Positions 28,610-37,504 of a DNA stretch of 64,000 nt are shown here, piece by piece (the stretch's first letter is position 1; each line of letters opens with the position of its first letter). The notes below the pieces were generated by a model. It was given only the letters and a program-made list of their open reading frames with translations. It had not been told where the DNA came from and did no database searches. The position numbers and the translations under genes were made by a program. Location: contig CAKTQE010000005.1 of assembly GCA_934593275.1 (NCBI GenBank), positions 1 through 64,000 on the forward strand, read 5' to 3'. The DNA is from an uncultured Oscillospiraceae bacterium (lineage in GTDB: Bacteria; Bacillota; Clostridia; Oscillospirales; Oscillospiraceae).

Positions 28610-30418
28610 TTACGGTTTTACCATCCAGAAAGTTGGCGCACGTCTCATATTCGCCATATCAGTAGGCAGCTGATTCAGTGTTTGAACAGCTCCTTTTTCG
28701 CCATACCGTCCCTCTGTATCCCGGTATAGCATATTGCAGGCAGAACCGTGGTTTATAGCACAGGCGTTTACTGCTTTGTACTCCGTCATGATGTCGATCA
28801 GATCGGCGTAGGTCGCTCCAAGAGACTGGGGCGTTCTTCCATCCGCACTGATAAAAATCACCGTTCCGTCTTCACGCTGGCCGATGGCCGTCCGGGGTGC
28901 GTAACCGGAGGGCGTATCGTATACGGACAGATTTGGTTTGCCATTGATCATCAGAACGGGACCGCCCTCATAGCCATCCCGGATTTCCAAATCGGCTGCC
29001 TCCTCTGCGGTGATGGAATTGCCAACGATCAAAATATTGTCCTTATTGAAGCCCATGAATCCATCTTCATAAATGTGGTCATGAAGACTGTTCCACACAA
29101 CATGCTCGTTGGCCAAAACCAATCCACAAGGGACACTTCCTACGGTAAGACTGCTTGTTCCGTCATCGTAGAATACTCCGGCGTTGACTGCCGCAATTGC
29201 GTGTTCCTGCTCTATTGCTTTATCGATGCCAATGCCCGGTGTGTCCTGGGAGAGGGAATCAGAAGACGTTGCCAGATAGACCTTTGAAGGATCACGAACC
29301 AGCATCACATGGGCGGTAAAGGTTTCTCCGGTGTAAGTGTCAATTTGAATACCACCCTGGAAATCTAACCACTCGTCATTCAGGCTTGCTTCCTCCATAG
29401 GTGTGGTAGACACTGTGGTCGGCTGCGTTGGTGCTGTAGGCGTGGTGGTGCTGGGTGCATCCTGAACAGGCTTGGATTCTTGAAAATCTGGGGCTGCTTG
29501 CTTTTTGGGGACAGTCAAAAATCCAAGTGCCGTTGCCAATATAGCGGCAACCGAAACGAGAACGACCCAGAAGCGTGGCTTCTTGTAATTCAGAATATTG
29601 CGTACCCGCCGGACAACTGCCGTTTCTCCAAAAGCCACGGGACAGGCCAGCACCAGCCGCTTTCCACCGCTGCAATCTAAAAGTGCTGCGGAGTAGGCTT
29701 TCTTTTCAGCCAGGCCAAAGTGAGAGATGACCATTTCGTCACAGGCAAACTCAATATCCCGGCATACAAGGAAGTAGGCAATCCATACAAAGGGGTCAAA
29801 CCAATAAATAGATAAAAGGACATAGGCCAGCGGCTTCCACCAATGGTCTTTCCGGGACAGATGGCTCCGTTCGTGGGCAATCACATGGGATTTGGCCGGC
29901 CCACATGAGCCGGAGGGCAGGTAGATTCTGGGTCGAATAAAGCCGAGAATAAACGGGGTCGTTACAGCATCGCAAATCCAGATGTCGTTCGTTTCCGGAA
30001 TGGCTTCCATTACAAGGTGCCGCATTCTGATGTAACTGAATAGAAAATAGCCCAGCATACAGCATAGACCAATGCACCACACGATTGGAAACGCCGAGAC
30101 CTGAGGCTGGCTGCTTTCAGTTATGGCTTTTTGATTTTCCGGAATCTGCGCTGGGGCAGCACCGGAGGGAACAGGTTCCGGATGAATCAGGTTCGTATTG
30201 ACGGTTTCCTGGATGACAGAAGTAGTCTGTGGGACCATGCTGACGGGGCTTTCAATGGAGAACGGAAAGACCAACCGCAGAGCAACGACGGCCCAGAGCA
30301 TACAGACGATCCGCCTTGGTGCCTTTCTCAAAAGTATACGAAGAAAGATCACTGCAACGATCAGCCAATTTGCCAGAAGGCTAAGACTGACGAGTTTCGC
30401 AAATACGGTTTCCATCAT
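28610..30418 (-). CDS. M56 (BlaR1-like) sensor fused to a NAGPA-like domain
   Basis: 602 aa. Residues ~1-310 are a BlaR1/MecR1-type polytopic M56 metalloprotease: HERSH, RKDHWWKP, YWFDPFVW and DIEFACDEMV are the family signature, with membrane helices at both sides. A Thr/Pro linker leads to an extracytoplasmic NAGPA (DUF2233) domain (~370-600). Compared with the free enzyme at 24580, the key motifs have changed: GINGG to AVNAG, CNMDGGSST to CAINHGSAC, SSMGG to QSLGA. It therefore looks like a binding-only copy. It overlaps its BlaI gene (TAATG). In BlaR1 systems ligand binding activates the protease and leads to BlaI cleavage. Confidence 0.82.
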   Translation of the reverse strand: MMETVFAKLVSLSLLANWLIVAVIFLRILLRKAPRRIVCMLWAVVALRLVFPFSIESPVSMVPQTTSVIQETVNTNLIHPEPVPSGAAPAQIPENQKAITESSQPQVSAFPIVWCIGLCCMLGYFLFSYIRMRHLVMEAIPETNDIWICDAVTTPFILGFIRPRIYLPSGSCGPAKSHVIAHERSHLSRKDHWWKPLAYVLLSIYWFDPFVWIAYFLVCRDIEFACDEMVISHFGLAEKKAYSAALLDCSGGKRLVLACPVAFGETAVVRRVRNILNYKKPRFWVVLVSVAAILATALGFLTVPKKQAAPDFQESKPVQDAPSTTTPTAPTQPTTVSTTPMEEASLNDEWLDFQGGIQIDTYTGETFTAHVMLVRDPSKVYLATSSDSLSQDTPGIGIDKAIEQEHAIAAVNAGVFYDDGTSSLTVGSVPCGLVLANEHVVWNSLHDHIYEDGFMGFNKDNILIVGNSITAEEAADLEIRDGYEGGPVLMINGKPNLSVYDTPSGYAPRTAIGQREDGTVIFISADGRTPQSLGATYADLIDIMTEYKAVNACAINHGSACNMLYRDTEGRYGEKGAVQTLNQLPTDMANMRRAPTFWMVKP

Positions 30419-30780
30419 TACCCCTCCCCTGCTTCATCAATCATCTTCCGGACGAGTGCCCGTTCTTCCTCCGACAAGGGGCGGCTTCTGGAAAATGCCG
30501 CCAGGAATGCCGGAAAAGAGCCTTGAAATGCGGTGTCCACGAATTGCTCACTCTGCATGGAATAAAACTGTTCCCTGGAAATAAGGGATGTGACCGTTCC
30601 ATTGTTGTTCTGAAACAGTCCCTTGTCGCAAAGCCTACGAAGGACGGTATGCACCGTTGTCCGTTTCCATTGTAGTTCCTCCCCTGCCAGTTTCACAAGG
30701 GTGGAAGAAGATACCGGTTCGTTCTTCCAAATCATATCCGCAAAGCGGGATTCTACTACACCGAGCTGTATTTCACTCAT
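30418..30780 (-). CDS. BlaI/MecI-family repressor
   Basis: 120 aa winged-helix protein (VESRFADMIWKNEPVSSSTL, then LQWKRTTVHTVLRRLCDKG). Typical BlaI length and C-terminal dimerisation helices (PLSEEERALVRKMID). It represses its own operon with the M56-NAGPA sensor; two dyads upstream fit BlaI operators. About half of its residues match the second BlaI at 33062 in the same window, so the two modules come from one duplication. Confidence 0.88.
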   Translation of the reverse strand: MSEIQLGVVESRFADMIWKNEPVSSSTLVKLAGEELQWKRTTVHTVLRRLCDKGLFQNNNGTVTSLISREQFYSMQSEQFVDTAFQGSFPAFLAAFSRSRPLSEEERALVRKMIDEAGEG

Positions 30781-30802
30781 TTTGATGATTCCTCCTTTTT
30801 GC

Positions 30803-30863
30803 GACTACATATCGTAGTCTCTACTTAAAGACTACATCATGTAGTCGCAAAAGTCAAGACTTT
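30803..30863 (-). promoter_or_regulatory. BlaI operator pair and promoter
   Basis: Two 17-bp dyads, GACTACATATCGTAGTC (30803-30819) and GACTACATCATGTAGTC (30830-30846), upstream of the BlaI start. On the minus strand TTGACT, 17 nt, TAGTCT gives a promoter covered by the second dyad. TACA/TGTA half sites are typical of BlaI-family binding. Confidence 0.8.
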
Positions 30864-30895
30864 TTTCAAAAACGTTTCTAAAAGGGGTTGGATAA

Positions 30896-30934
30896 AAATT
30901 TGCCAGGAAAACAAAGCGTTTTCCTGGCAAATTC
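30896..30934 (-). terminator. Terminator of the M56-LCP gene
   Basis: TTTGCCAGGAAAAC (30899-30912) pairs with GTTTTCCTGGCAAA (30918-30931); T-rich on the minus-strand exit. Confidence 0.8.
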
Positions 30935-30975
30935 AAGGACCCTTTGGCAGTTTTGTGGTTCTATTGGCAGCACAT

Positions 30976-32748
30976 TTATTGAACACTGCACCCAAGAATT
31001 GCTCTGCATTTATCCAGATCAGGAATGAGAACCTTGTGGGGACGGCCCAATAGGTCTATTTCCGTTTCTTCTGAGGAGGTCCTATCGGGGCATTGGGCAA
31101 CAGTGACCCGATAGGAGGAGAAACCATTGAGCCATTGCTCCCGATAGTCTTCCAATTGGGATTTTTCTAAATCTGTTTCCAAAAGAGGAAGAACAGCCTC
31201 CAGCAATTGGGAAAATTGCTCCCCAGAAAGCTTCCGACAGGCATCTAAAACTGCGGAAATGACTGTGGCGTTTCTTTCTGAACGACGGTAAAGGCTTTCT
31301 TCCGGAACAAAAAGATACCGATAAGTGAACGCAGCCTTGCCGTTTAAGTGATATGTTCCATCCGTATGACCCTCCAGTGAAATTTGTTTCTCGGAGAGGC
31401 AGTCTATTTCATCGTCTTCCAGCGGCAGATCAATACCACCAAGGGCATCAACAATGCCAATGAATACATCTGGACTTAGTTCCACGCTGCCATCTATTGA
31501 TACGCCAAGATTCTCCGTAATGCCTTTGCTCAAAAACGGCCCGCCATGCTGTTCCTCATTCCAGGCACGTCCCAAAGCGTGGGCAATGTTCAAAGTCGTT
31601 TGTCCAACGGCATGAACGGTTTTAGAATCGCGATAGTTACCGAATTCCATATATGTCCAGGCAGGAAATACATAAAAATTCCATGTTTTGGTATTTGAAT
31701 CTATAGACGTCAAAACTATAGAACCTGCGTTTGTTAGTTCAGTGCCATCCTTTAACACAGTGGTATATTGACCAATGACAAGCAATCCAGGGCTTTTCGG
31801 TGCAGCATGGACAGGAGCAGTCAAAAAACCAACGCCAATTGCCGCAATGGCGAGAATGCTCAGTGCTGTGCGCCATGCTGTTGGCCGTTTATAGCGGACA
31901 ATGCTGGTGATGCGGTGCTTTACGTTCTTCTCTCCGAAAGCCAACGGTGCAGCTATCGCAGTTTTCTGGCCGCTATATCGCAAAAGGATTCTGGAATAAA
32001 CCATCTTTTGCGAAACGGTCATATTCCGAATGACCGCTTCATCACAGGCAACCTCAATATCACGGCAAAAAACAAAATAGGCAACCCATATCATAGGGTG
32101 AAACCAATATAGCGACAACAAGAAGAAACCCAATGGCTTCCACAGATGGTCCTTCCGCCTCAGATGCGCTTGTTCGTGGGCAAGGATATAGGGCAATTCC
32201 TCTGGCTTCAGGCAGGACGGAAGATATATATTGGGTTTGAGCAGACCGAAAACAAAAGGTTCCTCTATGTAATCACAGGAATAGAGCCTGGGACCGACAG
32301 CCAAGGAAGCGGACAGTCTTCTCTTTGTAGCAATGCTCCACCCAACAGCATAAATGGACATTCCGGCAAATCCAACGAGCCATACAAAAGAAAGTGCGCC
32401 AAGCATATCAAATGCAACCTCGGAAGAAGTCTGCGGCTCCAGTCTCAGATTTTGCAGCAATGTCAAATCAGGTGCATCGGCAGTTTCGACTTTCTCAGAG
32501 GAAAACCGAACGGGTGCTTCCAGAGCCGGAGAAAAGGACTCCTGCACGATAGGAGCTGATGCTGGAAGAACGCAAAGAGGACTTTCGATGCTGACCGGGG
32601 CAATCAGGCGAACCGCTAGAAGAACCCACAGGAAGCAGGAGACCGTTCTGGATTTTCGTGAAAGAAGCAGGCGCGCAAGAAAAATCACCGGCAGCAGCCA
32701 GGTAGCGGAGATGCTGTTGTTCAGTAGCCATAAAAACAGTTCTTTCAT
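30976..32748 (-). CDS. M56 (BlaR1-like) sensor fused to an LCP-like domain
   Basis: 590 aa. The N-terminal M56 unit carries HEQAH, RRKDHLWKP, YWFHPMIW and DIEVACDEAV, as in BlaR1. After a last membrane helix (ALSILAIAAIGVGFLTAP) an outer LytR-CpsA-Psr-like domain follows (VDALGGIDLPL, LNGKAAFTYRYL). In the free LCP protein at 33437 the N-terminal loop is SFLRDAYV and the late block is VYVRIRHANYGDNDFNRTDR; here these are VFPAWTYM and FTYRYLFVPEESLYRRSER. Several Arg/Asp residues used by LCP enzymes to hold the polyprenyl diphosphate are lost, pointing to a ligand-binding rather than transferase role. Divergent from its BlaI. Confidence 0.82.
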   Translation of the reverse strand: MKELFLWLLNNSISATWLLPVIFLARLLLSRKSRTVSCFLWVLLAVRLIAPVSIESPLCVLPASAPIVQESFSPALEAPVRFSSEKVETADAPDLTLLQNLRLEPQTSSEVAFDMLGALSFVWLVGFAGMSIYAVGWSIATKRRLSASLAVGPRLYSCDYIEEPFVFGLLKPNIYLPSCLKPEELPYILAHEQAHLRRKDHLWKPLGFFLLSLYWFHPMIWVAYFVFCRDIEVACDEAVIRNMTVSQKMVYSRILLRYSGQKTAIAAPLAFGEKNVKHRITSIVRYKRPTAWRTALSILAIAAIGVGFLTAPVHAAPKSPGLLVIGQYTTVLKDGTELTNAGSIVLTSIDSNTKTWNFYVFPAWTYMEFGNYRDSKTVHAVGQTTLNIAHALGRAWNEEQHGGPFLSKGITENLGVSIDGSVELSPDVFIGIVDALGGIDLPLEDDEIDCLSEKQISLEGHTDGTYHLNGKAAFTYRYLFVPEESLYRRSERNATVISAVLDACRKLSGEQFSQLLEAVLPLLETDLEKSQLEDYREQWLNGFSSYRVTVAQCPDRTSSEETEIDLLGRPHKVLIPDLDKCRAILGCSVQ

Positions 32749-33061
32749 AAAGCTCCTCTCTCATAATCATCGATTGTTTTACGGAGTTGCTCCGACAACC
32801 TTTTCGAATGCAGTTCTAAAGCGAAAAATGTTATAATGGCAAGCAATGAACTGTAGCCGAAGTTTTGTTGTATATAAGATATTCATTCTCAGTTTATAAC
32901 AGATGAACACAACTGTCAAGAAGTTTTTGCGGAGCATTCAGGAATGCTAAATATCCTGAATTTTCTAAATATACATTTCGTTTCTAAATAATCTTGACAA
33001 ATCTGTCTATTGAATATAGAATATAATAGTCTATACAAAGTAGACGAAAGGAGCGATAAAA
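32749..33061. promoter_or_regulatory. Divergent control region of the M56-LCP / BlaI-LCP genes
   Basis: Minus-strand promoter: TTGACA (32919-32914), 17 nt, TAAACT (32896-32891). Plus-strand promoter: TTGACA (32994-32999), 17 nt, TAGAAT (33017-33022). Dyads: ATTCAGGA...TCCTGAAT (32936-32961) between the promoters, TCTATTGAATATAGA (33006-33020) over the plus -10, and GTCTATACAAAGTAGAC (33029-33045) just after it. These are candidate BlaI operators. Confidence 0.7.
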
Positions 33062-33421
33062 ATGGATGAATATCGTCTTGGAGAAGTGGAATCAAGATTT
33101 GCGGAAATCATCTGGTCGAATGAACCTCTTTCTTCCAGGCATCTGGCGGACCTGGCCTTTGAGCAACTAAACTGGAAGCGCACAACGACCTATACTGTTT
33201 TGAAACGGCTGTGTGAGCGTGGACTATTTCAAAATCAGGGCGGCACTGTATCCGCTTTGGTCACGCGGGAGGAGTTTTTGGCCCATCGGAGTGAACAATT
33301 TCTGGACGAAGCCTTTCAGGGGTCGCTTCCTGCTTTTATGGCAGCATTCAGCAGCCGAAAAAAGCTCTCCGAAGCGGAGATCAAGGAGCTGGAGCAGATC
33401 ATTGACGGAATGCGGGAATAA
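33062..33421 (+). CDS. BlaI/MecI-family repressor (second copy)
   Basis: 119 aa winged-helix repressor (VESRFAEIIWSNEPLSSRHL, then LNWKRTTTYTVLKRLCERG), closely similar to the BlaI at 30418. GAAAGGAG lies upstream of ATG 33062. Transcribed away from the M56-LCP sensor and together with a free LCP enzyme 16 nt downstream, so sensor, repressor and enzyme share one control region. Confidence 0.88.
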   Translation: MDEYRLGEVESRFAEIIWSNEPLSSRHLADLAFEQLNWKRTTTYTVLKRLCERGLFQNQGGTVSALVTREEFLAHRSEQFLDEAFQGSLPAFMAAFSSRKKLSEAEIKELEQIIDGMRE

Positions 33422-33436
33422 AAGGAGGATAAATCC

Positions 33437-34573
33437 ATGAAAAAAGGTGGCCGATTTCTGGCACGGCAAAAATCAAAGAAATCAGTATGGATCAAGGCCT
33501 TGGCCGTGGTACTGCTTGCGGCCCTACTTCTGGGTGCAATCGGTGTAAGCTTTGTTTACTCAAAACTGAATAAAATTCAAAGGGCGCAGGTTGGTTCCAA
33601 TCAACTGACCGATGATGTGTTGGCCGGACTCTTGGCAGAAGACCCTACAGCTTCCTATATAGATGAATCCGAACCTGAATCAACGGTTGTAACTATTCCA
33701 AAAGAAACAACTCCGGGCTACGGAAAAATGGGAAAAGTAATTAATGTGCTGTTAATAGGTCAAGATGCCCGCGAGGGAGAAGAAAGCAAAAACGCAGATA
33801 CGGTCATTTTAATTACAATCAACAAGGAAACCAAGAAAATCACAATGACATCTTTCCTGCGGGACGCTTACGTCTCTTTGAATGGCATCAAGGATATCGA
33901 AGAAAAGCCCCACTACGGTGCAACAAAGCTGACTTTGGTTTATGCGGTCGGCCATCAGTATGGCGGTGATTTGGGTGCCATGTATCTGATGGACCGTGTT
34001 ATTGAGCAAAACTTCGGACCGGTTGTGGACCATAATATTGAAGTAAGTATGGATGCCTTTGACACCTGCATCAATGCGCTGGGCGGGGTTACAGTCACTC
34101 TGGATGAGGACGAAGCCAAATACATGAACAACTACTTCAAGGATTATGATGACCGTTCGTATGCCGTCGGAGAGAACCTGGTAGACGGTTGGGCAGCCGA
34201 GGTTTATGTCAGAATCCGTCACGCAAACTACGGCGACAATGATTTTAACCGGACAGACCGCCAGCGAGCTGTGGTAGCGCAGGTGTTGGAGAAAGTCAAA
34301 AATAAGAGTCTGCTGGAAATCAATAAACTGTTGGACACCTTGCTTCCTTTGGTCCTGACAGATATGACGAATGCGGACATGACCAACTACATTATGGAAA
34401 TCCTGCCGCTGCTGCCGGAAATGACACTGGAATCCATTCAATGTCCCAATGAGGATATGGACCGCTGGGGTGAGGTCCGGGATATTTTCAATGATGGACA
34501 GCCACAGAGCATTCTGAATTTCAATTCCAACAAAGCAAAGGCCATTCTGCTCCCCATTACTGAATGCGATTAA
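33437..34573 (+). CDS. LytR-CpsA-Psr (LCP) family cell-wall glycopolymer ligase
   Basis: 378 aa. Basic N-terminus and one membrane helix (ALAVVLLAALLLGAIGVSFV), a linker rich in Thr/Glu, then the LCP domain: VLLIGQDA, NADTVILITIN, MTSFLRDAYV, INALGGVTVTLDEDEA and VRIRHANYGDNDFNRTDRQ, with the Arg and Asp residues that bind the polyprenyl diphosphate. LCP proteins transfer teichoic acids or other glycopolymers from the lipid carrier to peptidoglycan. Co-transcribed with BlaI and so probably induced by the M56-LCP sensor. AGGAGG upstream of ATG 33437. Confidence 0.88.
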   Translation: MKKGGRFLARQKSKKSVWIKALAVVLLAALLLGAIGVSFVYSKLNKIQRAQVGSNQLTDDVLAGLLAEDPTASYIDESEPESTVVTIPKETTPGYGKMGKVINVLLIGQDAREGEESKNADTVILITINKETKKITMTSFLRDAYVSLNGIKDIEEKPHYGATKLTLVYAVGHQYGGDLGAMYLMDRVIEQNFGPVVDHNIEVSMDAFDTCINALGGVTVTLDEDEAKYMNNYFKDYDDRSYAVGENLVDGWAAEVYVRIRHANYGDNDFNRTDRQRAVVAQVLEKVKNKSLLEINKLLDTLLPLVLTDMTNADMTNYIMEILPLLPEMTLESIQCPNEDMDRWGEVRDIFNDGQPQSILNFNSNKAKAILLPITECD

Positions 34574-34678
34574 GGGAAATGGGTGTTCCGCAAAGAGATA
34601 AAAAACAGGAACCGGTAAGGAATAGGACATAGAAGCGAAAATGATACAAAAAAACCTGTAGTTTCCGCTTTTTTTATC

Positions 34679-34707
34679 TTTACATTGCGGGCCTTTTTCT
34701 GTAAAAT
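34679..34707 (+). promoter_or_regulatory. Promoter for pfkA
   Basis: TTTACA (34679-34684), 17 nt, TAAAAT (34702-34707), about 40 nt before the pfkA start. Confidence 0.6.
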
Positions 34708-34746
34708 AGGAGTATGGCTATAAACCCATAAATAGGAGGTTCTATT

Positions 34747-35718
34747 ATGAGCGTTAGAAGAATTGGTGTTCTGACCAGTGGCGGCGATGCCCCCGGCATG
34801 AACCCCTGCGTTCGAGCAGTCGTGCGTACCGCGCTTTATCATGGCGTGGAGTGCTACGGCATTCGCAGAGGCTGGAATGGCCTGATTACCGGCGATATTG
34901 TTCGTCTGGATGAGAAGAGCGTTGCCCATACCATCAACCGCGGCGGTACGATCCTTTATACTGCCCGCAGCAAGGAATTCATGACGGAAGAAGGTCAGCG
35001 TCGGGCTGTCTCTACCTGCAAGTTCCTGGGCCTGGACAGCATCATTGCCATTGGCGGCGACGGTACGTTCCGGGGCGCGCTGGCATTGAGCAAATACGGT
35101 ATCAACGTGATCGGCATTCCTGGCACCATTGACAATGATATCAGCTGCACCAATTACTGTATCGGCTTTGACACCGCGGCCAACACCGCCATTGAGTGTA
35201 TCGATAAGCTGCGGGACACCATGCAGTCCCATGAGCGTTGCTCTGTTGTAGAAGTCATGGGCCGCAACGCCGGTTATCTGGCAATGTATGTAGGCCTGGC
35301 CTGCGGTGCTACAGCGGTTCTTGTCCCTGAAGAACCTATTGATTTTGAAAAAGATGTTATTGAAAAGATCCGTCAGGCCCGGTTTAATGGCTTTACCCAC
35401 TACATGATCGTTGTAGCCGAGGGTGCCGGAAAAGCAACGGACATTGCAAAACAAATCAAGGACGCCATTGATCTGGACCCCCGTGTAACGGTGCTGGGTC
35501 ACATTCAGCGTGGCGGTTCTCCCTCCGGCAGAGACAGAGTGAATGCCACGAAGATGGGATATTTGGCTGTGGAACTTCTGCTGCAGGGCAAGACGAACCG
35601 AATCGTCTGCACCCACGATGGCAGTTTCTCCGATGTGGACATTGACGAAGGTCTGGCAATGAAGAAGAGCATCCAGCAAATGGAAGTGGATGTTCTGGCC
35701 GCTATGACCGGTACGTGA
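34747..35718 (+). CDS. pfkA: 6-phosphofructokinase
   Basis: 323 aa. GVLTSGGDAPGMN at the N-terminus, the active-site stretch GIPGTIDNDISCTNYCIGFD (catalytic Asp in TIDND) and EVMGRNAGYLA. Phosphorylates fructose 6-phosphate, the committed step of glycolysis. The G-G-D-G of IAIGGDGTFRG indicates ATP rather than PPi as donor. Strong AGGAGG site. Single gene with its own promoter and terminator. Confidence 0.95.
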   Translation: MSVRRIGVLTSGGDAPGMNPCVRAVVRTALYHGVECYGIRRGWNGLITGDIVRLDEKSVAHTINRGGTILYTARSKEFMTEEGQRRAVSTCKFLGLDSIIAIGGDGTFRGALALSKYGINVIGIPGTIDNDISCTNYCIGFDTAANTAIECIDKLRDTMQSHERCSVVEVMGRNAGYLAMYVGLACGATAVLVPEEPIDFEKDVIEKIRQARFNGFTHYMIVVAEGAGKATDIAKQIKDAIDLDPRVTVLGHIQRGGSPSGRDRVNATKMGYLAVELLLQGKTNRIVCTHDGSFSDVDIDEGLAMKKSIQQMEVDVLAAMTGT

Positions 35719-35733
35719 TCTGCAAACGAAATA

Positions 35734-35772
35734 AAAAAGAGCTTACGGTTTTGAATGCCGTAAGCTCTTTTT
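35734..35772. terminator. Terminator between pfkA and xerD
   Basis: AAAAAGAGCTTACGG (35734-35748) with CCGTAAGCTCTTTTT (35758-35772), 15-bp perfect stem. Bidirectional. Confidence 0.9.
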
Positions 35773-36658
35773 ATGCTTTTGGATGACATTTTTGGTAGAC
35801 GCTTTTAATACGCTGATTGATCATATGGGCGTATACCTGGGTGGATGAAATATCGCTGTGGCCCATAAGCTCCTGTAAGGAACCCAGGTCGGCGCCGTTT
35901 TCCAGCAAGTGAACCGCGAAACTGTGGCGCAGTGTATGGGGGGTGATTTCTTTTTCAATGCCGGCTTTTGCCTGATAGTGCTTGAGGATTTTCCAAAAGC
36001 CCTGACGGCTCATACGGGTGCCGCCTACATTGACAAACAAGGCTTGCTCAGCAGCATCCAAAACCATGGTGGAGCGGACATCTGTCAGATAGACGGAAAG
36101 TGCCTTCTGGGCAGCGGGATACAAAGGAATTGCACGGGATTTTTTCTCGCTGTGACATTTTACCATGCCAAGCTCCAAACTCACATCTTCCACATTCAGG
36201 CTGATCAGTTCTGTGACCCGCATACCTGTGGCATACATCAGCTCCAGCATTGCCTTGTCTCTGTAACCCTTTGCGTCAACACAGACAGGCTGGGCAAGAA
36301 GCAGTTCAACTTCCTTACCGGTGAGAATTTGAGGCATTTTCTTTTCGCCTCGCTCCACACGAATATCTGCACTTACCGGAGTCGTTTCCAAAAAACCGTT
36401 GGAGACAGCAAAGGAATAAAAATTCTTTAAACTGGCCAGAGACCTGGACACAGTAGCCCCAGACTTTCCCTGCTCCAATAAATAGGCAAGGTAGTCCTGA
36501 ATATGAACTTGTGTTGCGTTCACAGCATCAGAAATACCTCCCTCCTGCAGCCAATCGAGGAACTGCCGAATATCTCGCATATAAGACGAGACGGTATTCT
36601 CTGATGCTTGCCTCACCCGGACGAGATAATTCTCGTAGGCTCGAATAAGATCCAGCAT
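35771..36658 (-). CDS. xerD: Tyrosine recombinase XerD
   Basis: 295 aa, the standard XerD length. N-terminal core-binding domain, then catalytic Arg in YATGMRVTELI, Lys in CHSEKKSRAIPL, HTLRHSFAVHLLENGADL, His in LMGHSDISSTQ and the nucleophile Tyr in VYAHM. Works with XerC at the chromosomal dif site to resolve dimers; with the XerC-like gene at 3546 it could also integrate the filamentous phages. In Bacillus xerD also lies near spoIIM. Confidence 0.92.
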   Translation of the reverse strand: MLDLIRAYENYLVRVRQASENTVSSYMRDIRQFLDWLQEGGISDAVNATQVHIQDYLAYLLEQGKSGATVSRSLASLKNFYSFAVSNGFLETTPVSADIRVERGEKKMPQILTGKEVELLLAQPVCVDAKGYRDKAMLELMYATGMRVTELISLNVEDVSLELGMVKCHSEKKSRAIPLYPAAQKALSVYLTDVRSTMVLDAAEQALFVNVGGTRMSRQGFWKILKHYQAKAGIEKEITPHTLRHSFAVHLLENGADLGSLQELMGHSDISSTQVYAHMINQRIKSVYQKCHPKA

Positions 36659-36676
36659 GAACCGAAGTACCTATCC

Positions 36677-37183
36677 TTATTTAGAATCTATCAGAAATGC
36701 CACAAAGGGCATCACTAACCAAAAATCTGTAAGGCTAACTATAGCGGCAACAGTCAAGCATAGAAATAAATCCAAGCGTCCCCATTGCTCAGACAAAAGT
36801 CGGAGCCAAAACAAGAAAAGAAACGGAAAAAAGAGAAGTTCCGAATACAGTAGCATGGGCCACAAAAGCCAACCGGCAGAGCCAAAGGAACAGCGCAGGC
36901 CAACAGCTGCCCAAGAAAACGTGGCGGACCGTATGAAAGCAAGGCAAATCAATCCACGAGAAGAAAATCCCCAACTGATTGCAAGGGACAAAAGCACATC
37001 CAAAATCGGCAAGAACGATGAAAAGCGAAAGCCAGATAAAAAGTCAAAAGTCGTGGAAATTTGAAAGTGACAAACCCAGCGTCCCAAAGCCCCTGATACG
37101 AACCCGAGAAGCCAGGAAAAAATCAGCGCACGATATACACGCCGTCTGCGAACATCAATGTAAAGAAAGTCACATTTGTTCAT
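36677..37183 (-). CDS. Polytopic membrane protein upstream of xerD
   Basis: 168 aa, mostly hydrophobic with about five membrane segments and several Arg/Lys between them. Position directly upstream of xerD on the same strand recalls spoIIM, which neighbours xerD in many spore formers, but length and sequence do not allow that call. Ribosome site is weak. Confidence 0.5.
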   Translation of the reverse strand: MNKCDFLYIDVRRRRVYRALIFSWLLGFVSGALGRWVCHFQISTTFDFLSGFRFSSFLPILDVLLSLAISWGFSSRGLICLAFIRSATFSWAAVGLRCSFGSAGWLLWPMLLYSELLFFPFLFLFWLRLLSEQWGRLDLFLCLTVAAIVSLTDFWLVMPFVAFLIDSK

Positions 37184-37504
37184 AGGTGATTTTCCAGAGG
37201 AGCAGACAGCCTAAATGGATACTTCTGTAACGTTTTTGATATAGACATACTATACTCCGTTTTTTGCAAAAATTCAAGTATTATTAGCCAAAATAGATTT
37301 TTTTGTAGATTTCGCCAATTTTTATGTCAATATTGTTATGTTAACAACATTGATAAGCGAACAAAAGTTTTTACCATTTTCGATTATTTGAGCCATATGT
37401 TAGAGAAATGCCCTGTATTTGTGTTAAAAATCGCAGCCGCACTTTTTCTTGCAAATTTTCATGACGGGTAAATTGCATTTACTCTTTGATGGATTTTGTG
37501 CATT
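37184..37504. other. A/T-rich intergenic region
   Basis: About 320 bp, markedly A/T-rich, without a supported gene. No convincing promoter pair or hairpin seen beyond short T-runs. Confidence 0.5.

Noticed and set aside
34570-35679. 369-aa open frame antisense to pfkA
   Set aside because: Complement of the well-conserved pfkA; no motif or start signal.
36677-37183. Calling the gene upstream of xerD spoIIM
   Set aside because: Position fits, but the protein is short and I see no SpoIIM signature; left as an unnamed membrane protein.
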